Source of the DNA: Brachynemurus nebulosus
Taxonomy: Eukaryota > Arthropoda > Insecta > Neuroptera > Myrmeleontidae
Direction: 5' to 3'
Assembly (NCBI GenBank): GCA_035578155.1
Contig: JAPWDM010000002.1
Coordinates: 36,628,437 to 36,692,436 of the forward strand
Length of the DNA stretch: 64,000 nucleotides
Under the pieces are notes generated by a model. That model had not been told where the DNA came from. It saw only the letters and a list, made by a program, of their open reading frames with translations, and did no database searches. The first letter of the stretch is position 1, and each line of letters begins with the position of its first letter. The translations under genes and the position numbers were made by a program. Of this stretch, positions 50,881 to 62,182 are shown piece by piece.

Positions 50881-52210
50881 TTACCTTAACTTTGATAAAC
50901 TCAGAAAAACTAAGAAAATCGAGTAACATGTTATAAAGGGGACTCTAAACTTCAATTTAAAAGATAAATAAGGAAAATCGGAAATAAAACCATATTAAAA
51001 TTAATACTTTATTTTAAAAATTTTTTTTAAAACTGAGCCCCGTAAAATCCGTAAAATACAAAAAAAAAAAAAAAAACAAATAAAGTCGAGTACCACGTTA
51101 AAGAGGGGACTGAGTACTTTAATTTGAAGAAATAAAATCGAAAATCAAAGGTGGGGTAATGTTATAATTATTACTTTATTTTAACAATTAGTTAAAAAAA
51201 GCACGTATTTTTTTAAAACTGAGATCCGTAAAATCCTCGAAACTCAAAAAAAACAAAGAAAATCGATTATCACGTTAAAGAGGGGACTGAGTATTTTAAT
51301 TTGATGAAAGAAAATATAAAATCAAAGGTGGGGTAATGTTACAATTAATACTTGATTTTATCAGTTACTTAAAAAATTCACGTATTTTTCAAACTAGGCC
51401 CCGTAAAATCCGTAAAACTCAAAAAAACAAAGAGAATCGAGTACCACGTTATAGAAAGGACTGAGTACTTTAATTTGAAAAAAGAAAATCGAAAATCAAG
51501 GGTGGGGTAATATTTAAATTAATACTTTATTTTATCAATTAATTAAAAAATTCTGGTATTTTTTAAAACTGAGCCCTGTAAAATCCATAAAACCCAAAAA
51601 AAACAAAGAAAATCGAATACCACGTTAAAGAGAGGACTGAGTACTTTAATTTGTAGAAAGAAAATCCAAAATCAAAGGTGGGGTAATGTTACAATTAATA
51701 CTTGATTTTATCAGTTTGTTAAAAAATTCACGTATTTTTCAAACTAAACCCCGTAAAATCCGTAAAACTCAAAAAAACAAAGAAAATCGAGTACCACGTT
51801 ATAGAAAGGACTGAGTACTTTAATTTGAAAGAAGAAAATCGAAAATCAAAGGTGGGGTAATATTATAATTATTACTTTATTTTAATAATTAGTTAAAAAA
51901 TTCACGTATTTTTTTAAAACTGAGCCCCGTAAAATCCGTAAAACCCAAAAAAACAAAGAAAATCGAATACCATGTTAAAGAGAGGACTAAGTACTTTAAT
52001 TTGAAGAAAGAAAATCGAAAATTAAAGGTGGGGTAATATTATAATTATTACCTTATTTTAATAATTAGTTAAAAAATTCACGTATTTTTCAAACTAAGCC
52101 CCGTAAAATCCGTAAAACTCAAAAAAACAAAGAAAATCGAGTACCAGGTTATAGAGGGGACTGAGTACTTTAATTTAAAAAAAGAAAATCAAAAATCGAA
52201 GATAAGGTAT
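50880..52210 (-). repeat. ~175-bp array, inverse arm
   Basis: Seven units in opposite orientation (CGAGTACCACGTTATAG and CGAATACCACGTTAAAG forms alternating), mirroring the left arm unit by unit. Confidence 0.88.
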
Positions 52211-52697
52211 TTTCAGTATAAGCGATTAAAGAAAAAAATAAAACTTGCAATTACTTCAATATATGTGCATGTATTGGAATGGAAATCGGTCTGATTGAAA
52301 GTGTATGTAAAGTACATTCAATGCCACATGTAATCATTTTTTAATTATTCTTAGACTCTGAAAAAATTAATAAAATATTTTGGGGAATCCCCATTTTGTG
52401 ACCTTGAACGCAACTTTGGATAATTATAACTCCGACAAAGTAGAAGATAATTCAAAAATATTCGAGTACATAGCTCAACACCACTTAAACTTATTATATA
52501 CACAGGGAAATTAAATTTGGAGAACATGCCATTTTTGGGTGATCGGTTTATACATGGAATTGCTCAAATATTAAATCAAATCCCTATTTCAAATAAAATC
52601 ATAAGAAATTACAACCTCTAAGTCAAAAGACAAAAAATATTAATTTTTCGATTATTTTTGGAAATTTATAAAAAAATAATATTTAATCAATAACGTA

Positions 52698-52927
52698 AAA
52701 GCCCCCATTATGGAACGGTATCTAATACTGGAACAGTTTTAACATTAACATGTTAGTGAAGTTATTTCTGAAAGAAACGTCTGATAACAAAAATTATTAT
52801 TAATAGAATGATTGTTTTTCAATTTAAATTCACCTCGCATTTAATGTTTATTTACTTAATTAAAGAAATAAATATGTAAATGTCAAAACTGTTCCAGTAT
52901 TAGATACCGTTCCATAATGGGGGCTTT
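52698..52927. mobile_element. 230-bp TA-flanked MITE with long perfect ends
   Basis: TA at 52696 and 52928. The ends, AAAGCCCCCATTATGGAACG onward, match their inverse over more than 40 bases. The interior is shared with the MITE at 46395-47694 although the terminal sequences differ. Confidence 0.85.
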
Positions 52928-53420
52928 TACATTATTTATTCAAATTAAATGTTATAAATGTCAAATTATGTTTTATTTTCGAAATCAGTTTATTTTTACA
53001 AATTATAAAGTCGAACTGCACAGACGGACATTACAATAACAAATAGTACATTATACATAAAAATGACGGAAACTAATCCAGGCCAGATCCTAAAATGACT
53101 ATTCTCTAGCCTTCTGAAATTTATTTTCCATATTCTTCAAATGCTGTTCATTAATACCAAACATTATGTTTGGTATTAATGAACAGCATTTTTAAAGAGC
53201 TTTCCAATGATGTACCGCAAGTGAGGTCTTACAATTAAAAAAAAAATAGGGTTGGGGTGCCTGGAGCTTAAGGGATTGGTTGCAGAGAATTCCCATGTTG
53301 GTCACAGTGGTTCTTCCTTCATGTTATAGAAACGGTTTTGAGAAATTTTAATTATCTCTTATAGTTCCAAAGATATGAGGCCCTGGCTTGTTTTTAAATT
53401 GACACCCCGTATATATATAC

Positions 53421-53862
53421 CAGGTGAGTTTTTTGAGAGTTGCCATTTTTATTACAGCCAAATTTGTATGATAGAAATGGTACTGGAAAAGGTTCTTTTC
53501 TTGGATGTAATAGAAATGTAACCAAAAAGAACACTGTTGGTTGAAGTAGCCTCAAGTATATATGCATATTTTTACCGCCTGATTGATAAATTTAAAAAAA
53601 AATCAAACAACTTGGGTAAAATTTTTTTTATGTTGTTAATTAATGCATTAGATCAGTTTTATCGAAAAATTAATATATAGTCTCATTTAAAAATCTATAA
53701 TTTTGTATCATAGCTCGAAAACCATTAGAGCTATAAAGCTCCTAACTATAGCAATCGGTTGCCGCCGTCGATATCTACAACTCTTATTTGAACAATTTTT
53801 CGATTAAATCAACGGTTTGGCTGTAATAAAAATGGCAACTCTCAGAAAACCCACACGGTATA
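53421..53862. mobile_element. Palindromic MITE (TTTTTTGAGAGTTGCC family), copy 2
   Basis: GTGAGTTTTTTGAGAGTTGC at left, CAACTCTCAGAAAACCCAC at right. ATTACAGCCAAA motifs are on both arms. Related to 37742-37940. Confidence 0.65.
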
Positions 53863-53879
53863 TGTATATATAATCCATT

Positions 53880-54650
53880 TCACATAAATTTAACCATGCT
53901 TCATCACTATACTTCATTATTGCACTTACGTAAATTTTAAAATTGCATTTTTTTTCAGAAAACAATAGAAGATTGATCTGTTTTGAATATAAAAATTATT
54001 TAATTTTTTAACTTTGACTCATGATCAATTGTATTTGAAACAGGGTATACAAATTTTTAGTGAAGGTCATTTTCAGATTCCGAGGCCTCAAAACAAATTT
54101 ACATAGTTCCATAGTTATACATATAGTTCCGAACTCAATTCTTACCATAAGCGCGATAAGCGCCGCTGTAATAACTGAATTTCACAAATAGAAATTCGCT
54201 AAAAAAATGTCAACACTGGTATTCATAGAGGTATTTGGGTCACCACATTCTTTATCTCTGCTAAATTTCAAATTTTTACGTCGATAGGACGAACAGTTTC
54301 AGAAAAAATCGCCTGTGATGACGGACAAACGGACATCGGAGTGATTCCATGAGTGTTCTATTTTACATATTTTGATATGGAACACTAAAAATAACTAAAA
54401 AGTATTATTTTATGCAATGGATTAAATTGGAATAGACACTAATTGATTTTAATAGTTTCTGCCATTTTGCATAATTAACCATTGAATGTGGTTTACAAGA
54501 AAGGAAAGAAAAAAAATTTAAAAAAAATATCTGTATTTTAAGGGTATACTGGAAATTGGGGAAACAATAGAAACGATGAAAACCTGTACATAATATATTC
54601 CATAGTTATAATCTCAGTGGCTGTTGGCTAATGGCTACGGTAGCCGTAAT
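53880..54650. repeat. Dispersed repeat fragments
   Basis: 53885-54050 repeats sequence from helicase intron 3 (21360-21580). 54100-54360 matches, in inverse, the repeat at 31625 and 59490 (CATAGTTCCGAACTCAA, GAAATTCGCTAAAAAAATG). No gene. Confidence 0.4.
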
Positions 54651-54769
54651 CGCCGTAATGACCGTAATCGTCCTAATTTTTACTGTCGTAATGATTGAGA
54701 TGAACGGATGTTACGGCGATGACGGGGATGATTGCGATTGGTTCCCATTTGTGCCGTTAGTTCCGTTTG

Positions 54770-55008
54770 TGCTCGTTTGTATATAGAGTTGGTCGAGTTA
54801 GTCAAGTTAGTGGAGGTGATGAAATAAAAAAATTCATTGGTTTATTGATTAATCAATGCCTACTGCACCAAATTTATTACGTCGTTATGCGCAGTTGTCT
54901 TATGCGCAATACGCAATACGTTTGCAAGCTTTGACAATTTCCTTATTTCTGTAAGAGTTTCAACGGCATCCATTATCGTTTTGTTCACCGGTCTGGTCGT
55001 ACCTATGT
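54770..55008 (+). other. Non-coding leader exon of an unidentified gene
   Basis: A GC-richer block after 54600 leads to a strong donor, ATGT|GTAAGT at 55009. A TATATAG at about 54780 could serve as TATA box. A second possible donor, TCT|GTAAGA at 54951, would allow an alternative leader. The exon start is not defined by sequence; I placed it just after the TATA-like motif. Confidence 0.45.
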
Positions 55009-55157
55009 GTAAGTTTTTAATTTTAATATAAATGTCTTTTAATTTATATTATTACTAAATTATATCATTTGAAACTTTATTTTTCAATTATTTTAATTAA
55101 AATTTGACGTAATTTGTTATGTAAAAATTGAAACAATAAATATTTTTTGTTTCTTAG

Positions 55158-55251
55158 AATTGATTAGACGGAATTGAAAAACGAAGAAAATTTATTAATT
55201 CAAATCATTCAACATGCAGTACAATAATGGATATCATAATCAGCAAAGCCT
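55158..55251 (+). CDS. First coding exon of an unidentified gene (MQYNNGYHNQQS...)
   Basis: The exon is bounded by TTTGTTTCTTAG and CT|GTAAGTTT, both strong sites. The ATG at 55214-55216 opens MQYNNGYHNQQS plus two bases of the next codon (phase 2). Asn/Gln/Tyr-rich starts are common in RNA-binding and prion-like regulatory proteins, but twelve residues cannot name a family. No following exon was recognised up to the end of the window, so the next intron is at least several kilobases or continues outside. It is too short for ORF detection and is supported by splice signals and frame only. Confidence 0.5.
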
Positions 55252-55594
55252 GTAAGTTTATTTTTGAAATATTCTTTTTTTTCTTAATTTCCATATTGTG
55301 ACCTAAATAAGTTATGTTCATGTTACGTTAGTCGCCATTTTCTCTTTGTTACAATTTTTTAAAAAGACGACAATTATATTAACTACTTATCTGCAATGCA
55401 AACATAAATATATATTTTTTTATATAAAATTTTGATTATAAACTGATTCTTTGAAAAATTTTACTATTATTAATTTTATTTTTCTATTCTTATTCTTTTG
55501 AGTACCCGTCTACAATACTAATCAAATAATCAATATTAAATAATTATTATCTCTACCTATCTATTATATGTATACATATATAATAGTATACGGA

Positions 55595-55856
55595 AAAATT
55601 TTGTGAAAAGCACACAGCCAAGGTTACTTAACAAATTTCGACAAGTGAAATGTTTGTCAGTGATCCCAGGGGTGGCATGAGTTCATAAACAATTCAACCT
55701 CACGCCTAATTCCTCTAAAAGAGATTAAAAATTTGAGGAGTCGTAATTGAGTAACGAAATTTAATTTTAAAATCAGGCTCCGTTAAGCTAGCTCTATTAG
55801 TACACTAATCGAAACTCGTTAAGTGACCTTGGCTGTGTGCTTTTCACAAAATTTTA
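55595..55856. mobile_element. 262-bp MITE with ~38-bp inverted ends
   Basis: AAAATTTTGTGAAAAGCACA continues into CAGCCAAGGT at left, with a matching inverse at right. No ORF. Confidence 0.75.
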
Positions 55857-56033
55857 CCAATCTCGTTTATAATGAAAATTTTAGATATAATTAACTTACA
55901 ATTTAAATTTTAAAACTTTATTTTTTTTGATTATTATAAAAATTTTGTTGTATTTCATAAGGTGAGCCTACACTAGTAAATAACCTAAGAATTTAATTGC
56001 AAATTATAGAAGTCAATTTGTGTGTGTGCGTAC

Positions 56034-56424
56034 CAGAGGCGTAGTGAACATAATTGGCGCCCGGTGCGTAACACTTCATTTGCGCCCCCTTAACTTCTAA
56101 AATTTTAAAAATTTTAGGTAGTGGAAAGGTGTATTTAAAATTTCGGAATAAATTTTCTTCCGTAGTATATTCGATTTTTTCTTAAAAGTTGCCTTAACGA
56201 CCTTTTTTTGTCAGTGATTAGTTTGTGTGTGTATATATTTGAAGTCATACCTGGAAGTAATTTCGTAATTTTTCTACACTTTCAAAAGGTAGCAAAATTT
56301 TAATGACAAACACACAAAAAAATTTTAGCTTTTGACACTCCCATTAGCTTTTGACACTCCCTCTATTAGCTTTTGGCGCCCGGGTCATGATAGTACCCCT
56401 TGCACCCCCCTCGCTACGCCACTG
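56034..56424. mobile_element. 391-bp hAT MITE with perfect 8-bp duplication
   Basis: GTGCGTAC at 56026-56033 and 56425-56432. Ends CAGAGGCGTAGTGAAC and CTCGCTACGCCACTG. It contains GGCGCCCGGT near both sides. Confidence 0.88.
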
Positions 56425-56529
56425 GTGCGTACTGTTATTTATAAGTGAAAATCTAAAATTCTACTTTCTTCCACAAAAGCCTTCTTAAAATATATATCGT
56501 AGGGATTAAATGTCATGTTGCTCTTAAAA

Positions 56530-57065
56530 TCTATACATATATAATAAAACTGTAGCGAGACCATTTCTGTACATGGAATATTTTTTAAAAATTGTACTGT
56601 TACTGTGAATAGTTATCGATGTAGATATCAAAACAGCGATTTTAAAAATTTTTGTCTGTCTATCTGTTCACACATCACGCAAAAACGATTGGACGGATTT
56701 TAATGAAATTTGGTGTGATGGTAACCTATAACCAAGATATTCTTTACTCCAGGAAAATGTCTCATTTCCACGGGAAAGTAGAAAAACCATTTTGAGCATG
56801 AGCACACATTATGCAAAAACTATTGAACGGATTTTGATGAAATTTGGTGTGGTGATAGCTTATTATCTGCGTCAACACTTAGAATACTTTTTATTAAAGG
56901 AAAATGTCTCATTCCCACGAGAAAATAGAAAAACCATTTTGAGCATGTGCATGCATTGCGCAAAAATTATTGTTCTATGCAAGTTCTGTATAATTATTAC
57001 ACTTATATACTTCTCATTGAGTTTATAACGATGTGTCGCGCGAACGACGTCGCGGATACAGCTAG
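56530..57065 (+). mobile_element. 536-bp non-autonomous Helitron
   Basis: It starts TCTATACATATATAATAAAA after an A and ends GCGGATACAGCTAG before a T. The sequence before the end, GTCGCGCGAACGACGTCGC, can form the short hairpin expected upstream of CTAG. Helitrons insert between A and T without duplication. Two internal units with ACGGATTTTRATGAAATTTG (56690 and 56825) are a tandem repeat. Similar ends are widespread in insect Helitrons. Confidence 0.75.
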
Positions 57066-57763
57066 TTATTTAAATAAAATAATAAAAAGAGTCGATAAAG
57101 TATGTGTTTTTAATGAGACGTTTGTTTACCTGTGTACACGATATTATATTTGCTATATTATTTGATAAATTTAAATAAACCAGCAGAATTAAATCTGCTT
57201 TTGCAGTATTTTATGCTCCTTTTTATGATTTCATAGTTCTAACAACGAAATCCTTATGAATTCGTTATTTTTGTCGTAGCATTAGGTGGTCTACCCGCAC
57301 TTGGCCACTTTATAATAATGTCAAATCTTACGCAATTTAAGAAACTGTCGTTTTTTTAGAACTATTGAAATTGTTAAACTCATAGAAAGTAAAGGGTTTA
57401 GATTGTCATATTATTAACAAATTAAAGGCTAATTTTAATATTAAATAACATCAAGAAGTATTTTTCTCGACAATTGTGAAAATCTCTAGCTACTGAACTA
57501 CAAAATCCTTTCTTAATATGTGTCTAATTGTAAGACGCACTTGCGTATTTTTTTATTTGAAAATTTTAAGTGTGATAGTAAGGTTACAGTTTAAAATTAA
57601 AATCCTCTTTTGTCAAACGAGACGATTGTTGTTCAATATGCCTACATCAAAAGTGTTATTTTAATTAAATTGGAATATGCATTATATTTTGTTTACACTA
57701 CAAATCCAATTTTACGTAGTGATCGGTGCAAATTTAAGGGGAAGTACGTAAAATCGGAAGATC
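57066..57763. other. Non-coding, nothing recognised
   Basis: AT-rich DNA, presumably intron of the gene beginning at 55 kb if that gene continues to the right. Confidence 0.3.
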
Positions 57764-58785
57764 AGGGGCGTCGGTAAACTTTTGTTTCGGGGGTTCATAA
57801 ATATTATTTATCTGAATTTATTTAAAACAATATTATCTTAAGAGACAATTTACACCTAAAATTCGGTTGTGTAGACAAAGGAAATCGAATGTTATACTAA
57901 TGAATATGAGCGACGACTTTTATAAAACTGTTGAAAAATCAACTTCACTATCACATTCATCAGCGTAAAAGACGCCAAATAGAGGTAGCTGACAAAAATT
58001 CTAGAATATTCTACTCGTGAACTAGCAAAGATACTAAAAACATACTACACTGTTGAATTGGGCACTAAAAATTAGACTAAGCAGCGCATTTTGACAAAAA
58101 TTCTAGAATATTCTATTCGTCAACTAACAAAGATATCGAAAATTCGATTGCACCATTTAATTGGCCATCGAATAAAAGACGGAATAGCACATTTTGATAA
58201 ATGTTCTAGAATATTCTGTTCGTCAAGTAGCAAAAATTGTTTGTCAAAATCGGACACTTGGTTTACGTTAGTTTAATTTCGGTTCGATAATTAAGTGGTG
58301 CAGTAGATTTTCCAATATCTTTGTTAGTTGACAAATAGAATATTCTAGAACATTTTTCAAAATGCGTTATTTGGTCTCTTGTTTTGATAGCCAATTCAAT
58401 GTGGCGACGTCTATTTTTGAATATCTTTGCTAGTTGACGAATAGAACATTCCAGAACATTTTTCAAAATGTGTAATTTGACCTCTTTTTCAATGGACAAT
58501 TAAATGGTACAATTGATTTTTCAATATCTTTGTTAGTTGACAAATAGAACATTCTAGAATTTTTGTCAAACTACACTGTTTAATCTCATTTTTGATTCCA
58601 CGGTGAAGTCTGTTTTTTGATATCTGTACTAGTTGACGATTAGAATATTCTAGAATTTTACGTTACTCATTTTGCATTTGTATTTTGCATATTATGTATG
58701 AAGAATATGTCCTATATATCTGCAGTGAAATTTTAAAATTTTTAAAGGCTACGAGACCCTGAGACAATATTACCTACGCCCCTGA
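57764..58785. mobile_element. hAT-like element with a mirrored heat-shock-element array
   Basis: Inverted ends CAGGGGCGTCGGTAA and TTACCTACGCCCCTG. The flanking eight bases do not match, so the target duplication has decayed or the boundary is slightly off. The interior (57990-58660) is built of about 103-bp units, three in one orientation and four in the other, each with one perfect three-site heat-shock element. No transposase. Confidence 0.6.
57999..58655. promoter_or_regulatory. Seven perfect three-site heat-shock elements
   Basis: TTCTAGAATATTC at 57999-58011, 58101-58113 and 58204-58216; the inverse form GAAnnTTCnnGAA at 58338-58350, 58444-58456, 58547-58559 and 58643-58655. Each matches the HSF consensus (three alternating GAA/TTC blocks with two-base gaps) at all nine fixed positions. 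The surrounding sequence of the units has diverged more than these sites. Binding by HSF is inference from the consensus. Confidence 0.65.
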
Positions 58786-58912
58786 CTCTGGCTTGGTACA
58801 TAAATTTTCACCAACACAAACAAACAACAACATATCTGTGAGAGGAGAACCCCACTAAATCGCTGACGTCACTACGTAAAATCGGAATACGTACCATTGG
58901 ATGGCCACTGTA

Positions 58913-59096
58913 TTGTGTTTAGCATATGAATCTGTTCTGCAAAACAGAGAAGGAAATATGGTGTTCATTCCAGGTGTTTATATTCCAAACAAAATAAAAA
59001 GCTATACATATATAGGTATATGTATATAGTATATACCTATGAACACCATATTTCCTTCTCTGTTTTGCAGAACAGATTCATATGCTAAACACAATA
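58913..59096. repeat. Perfect 57-bp inverted repeat around a 68-base spacer
   Basis: ATTGTGTTTAGCATATGAAT through GGAAATATGGTGTTCAT is repeated exactly in inverse at 59039-59096. The spacer is rich in TATAC motifs. Confidence 0.85.
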
Positions 59097-59382
59097 AACA
59101 AAATATACTTGCAATTTTCATCCATTGTAGTCCATATAATTACATTTAAATGAAATTATATATTTATATATCAGTTTATTTTTGTAATTATTAAATTCCT
59201 CAATATTATTGAACATTAATTAACAAAACTTAAATAGTAAAAGAATATAATATTAAAAAATTTCTAAAATAAATCCTGGTAGAATATGGTGTGTATAGGA
59301 TTGGGTCCTATTTAAAAATGTATAACTATCACAATCAATATGGGCGACCGAAATTTTACTACGCATATTGAATACACTATAT

Positions 59383-61314
59383 CAGATCGGCAACCTTTTT
59401 TGGATGGCGGGCCATTTAAAAAAAAAATAATAATTTTAGCGGGCCACACAGTCAGGTATTTTGTGATATAATATGTAGCTTAAATAGGTTTTTTTAGCGA
59501 ATTTTCGAATCGAAAATTCAGCTATTAAACTCACCGTTTTGACGCGACTTAAGTCCGGAACTATGATAGAAATAATTTGTTTTGAAGTTTCTAGAAGCCG
59601 AAAATTACATTCACTAAAATTTATATCCGCGCGATAACTTTCGAACGAAACATCCTGTTTTTACGAAATTTGATGAAAATGTTAGGAGTCAGACACGTCC
59701 GATGCCCAAAACAGTTTTTTAGGCATTTCTGCCTAAAAAATTTTTGTGAAAAAATAAGTTTTTTGCCAAAATTTCCCCAAATTTTTGCCATATTTTCTTA
59801 TACAATTGGAAAGAGGAGAAAAAAATCACATAAAAAAGATTTTTGAACAATAGGTAATTCTATGTCAAGTATTTTCCGAAATAAACTAATTTTTGTAAAC
59901 AGAAATTGGCAATATTATGCAGGATGCTGCGATAGGGATATTCTCTTTTTTTTAAGGCTTAGTTCACAACGTCGGAGTGGCGGTACTATATACACAGAAT
60001 CACCATTTACTGTTCACATGGTACTGCGTGGAAGCCGCGCGCTGGCAGCGATATGCGCGGTTACCGCGCGGTACAAGTTTGTTTCTTGTACCGCACGTTT
60101 ACCGCGAAATGATCTGCGGCATGAAATCTTAACAAACAAGTTGATCTGTTCAGATGAATCGGGCCTTCCGCTGCGGTTACAGTCTGTATACATATGCATA
60201 CATATTTTTTACGTAGAAAAAACCATTTGTATTTGTTAGATGCATATTTATTACGTAGGAAAGACTAATTTATCATTTAAAAATTATAAAATTTTAAAAA
60301 TTAAAATATAATTAAAAAATTTTAAATAGTTATAAAAAAAATTATAAAAAATTGTGTTATTTAAAAATATTTTTAAAAAATAGATACATTTTTTATTAAC
60401 GAAATTGAAAGGAGACCTGCAATTTGGAATATTGTAGGCCTGTTTCCTTTGCAATTTGGAATATTTCAGACCTGAATTCGAACGAATATTCGAATAAAAT
60501 TCTCAAAAGGGGTCTGGGAAAAATAGTTTATTTATTTTGCAGCAGGCCCGACGGGAGGGTGGGGCAGCCGGGGTTGCACCCCTGCGGCCCGGGCTGGAAG
60601 AGGGGGCGCGTAACGGTCCATAGGGGCCCGGGAAAAAGTAAAATCAGCTTTTTTTACTCATCATTTATTTTTTGGGGAGAAATTTTTATGAAATGTGCCC
60701 CTTTTCTTGGGGCCCACCATTTCTCTTCACGGCCCTGTTTTTCAGAAAAGTAATTAAAAATTTACGTTTATGCTATTTTTGTCTTGGATATAATGTCAGG
60801 TATAGACTTAAAGAAAATATGTATGCTCCTAAAAAAAAAAAAGTGGATGAACCCAGTATTTTCTTTCCCTTGATCTACAATGTCTTCATTCTTCGATGCG
60901 TAACTTATAAAAAATAGTTTTTCAATGTGTTTTCCAAATGAATGTATCTATTTGATTAAGTATATGCAAACAAAACCACACATACGAGATTGATATGTAT
61001 CTTTTATAACTGACAAAGATTATTTGACAGCAACAACGTGGAGAACGTGGATTTGACGGTAAATAATCGCAAACCATGTGAACAGTTAAAAAAAATGATA
61101 CGCGCGGTTTCCGCCCATCATCTGAACTAAGCCCAAGTCAAATGCAAATCTTATTAAAAATCAAGATGGAAAAAATTTTTAACTACAGTTTTATGTTATA
61201 ATAACGTCTGAGAACAAAGAAAGTACAGAGTAGGCATATTAAATTGTTCGAAAAATTATATTGCTTGGTGGTCCGCACAAAAGTTTGCAACGGGCCGCGG
61301 GTTGCCGACCCCTG
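59383..61314. mobile_element. 1.93-kb hAT-type element with perfect 8-bp duplication and nested inserts
   Basis: CACTATAT at 59375-59382 and 61315-61322. Ends CAGATCGGCAACC and GGTTGCCGACCCCTG. Inside are the P-related repeat (59490-59945), an inverted-end element of about 1.15 kb starting GGCTTAGTTCA near 59958 and ending TGAACTAAGCC near 61130, and within that a GC-rich block at 60541-60740 with GGCCCGACGGGAGGG-type sequence. No transposase domain was recognised in any frame. Confidence 0.8.
59490..59945 (+). repeat. Dispersed P-related repeat, copy at 59.5 kb
   Basis: TTTTTTAGCGAATTTTCG at left and GATGCTGCGATAGGGATA at right; the latter resembles the GATGCTGCGACAGGGGTA inner repeat of the 35-kb P-type element. 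Confidence 0.55.
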
Positions 61315-61337
61315 CACTATATGGTAGAGGGGACTTA

Positions 61338-62008
61338 GACTAGCCGCACACTAGCAATTTTTTTATCACGTCTAAAAGCAGCTTTTAAATCACCAAGAAT
61401 AAAACGTATTGTTCTGTATTGAATACCGCGCACAGATGACTTTCAAATTGAGGCAACTAAAAAATTGCATCATGTTCTATTTTTTGAGCGAGAGAGCAGT
61501 TTCCGATGATAATAGAACTTGTTAGTTGAAGCGCACTGGTGACTACTTAGTTGCTAACTATTTCTAATGACAAATTTTTATTTGTTTTTGTGAAATTGAA
61601 TCATGTCGTTGAATGTTGAAGTTTTTATTAATGAAATCGAGAAACGACCAGCAATATATAATTCAAAATTAAAACAGTATTCTGATAAAAATTTCTAGCT
61701 AATCGAAAGAATGGGTTATACGTCGACCAAGAGGCTTAAATTTTGAAATAATTTATAAAATTGACTGTTAAGCCTTTGGCTCACTAATGGATGAATCCAC
61801 AATCGTTTGCGTTTTTGTTTCTTTTTTTCGTAATTTGAGAGCGTAAACACATGCAATTTCTATGAAATCCATTTCTCTACTAAAATTGTATATTGGTTGT
61901 ATAGAGCAACTATTTAATCAACTAGTGCGCGCTTGTAAAAAAAAGCAACTTCTAAGTGATTAAACTATTCAGTTGCCTATTTTAAAAGTTGCTAGTGCAC
62001 GGCTGGCC
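61338..62008. mobile_element. 671-bp TTA-flanked MITE
   Basis: TTA at 61335-61337 and 62009-62011. Ends GACTAGCCGCACACTAGCAA and inverse GGCCAGCCGTGCACTAGCAA agree at about 16 of 20 positions. No ORF. Confidence 0.65.
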
Positions 62009-62182
62009 TTAATTAATATAAGTAATGAAGATTTCGAACACAAATTCGTGTATCGTTATGATGGATTACAAAAATAATATATGTGCTCAAAATGTTCTCT
62101 TTCAGCCGTCTGTATTGATGGTATTAGTTGCCATAAGTATTACTAAATTCTAATAGAAACGACTTGAATTTTAACCACTTAA

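Larger units (their letters stand above)
48287..53408. mobile_element. 5.1-kb giant palindrome (foldback element) with repeat-array arms
   Basis: The left end GGGTGTGCACTTAAAAACAAG is mirrored by TTGTTTTTAAATTGACACCC. The outer arm pairs (48287-48480 with 53215-53408; 49180-49670 with 52210-52570) and the inner arrays (49670-50880 with 50880-52210) are all inverse. The centre lies near 50880. Both ends abut GTATATATA, a possible duplication but also microsatellite-like. Asymmetric later insertions are at about 48640-48900 and 52698-52927. No ORF. Confidence 0.8.

Noticed and set aside
59862..60239. 125-residue ORF in the 59-61 kb element, as a transposase remnant
   Set aside because: It crosses from one repeat into another and shows no hAT dimerisation, zinc-finger or catalytic motif.
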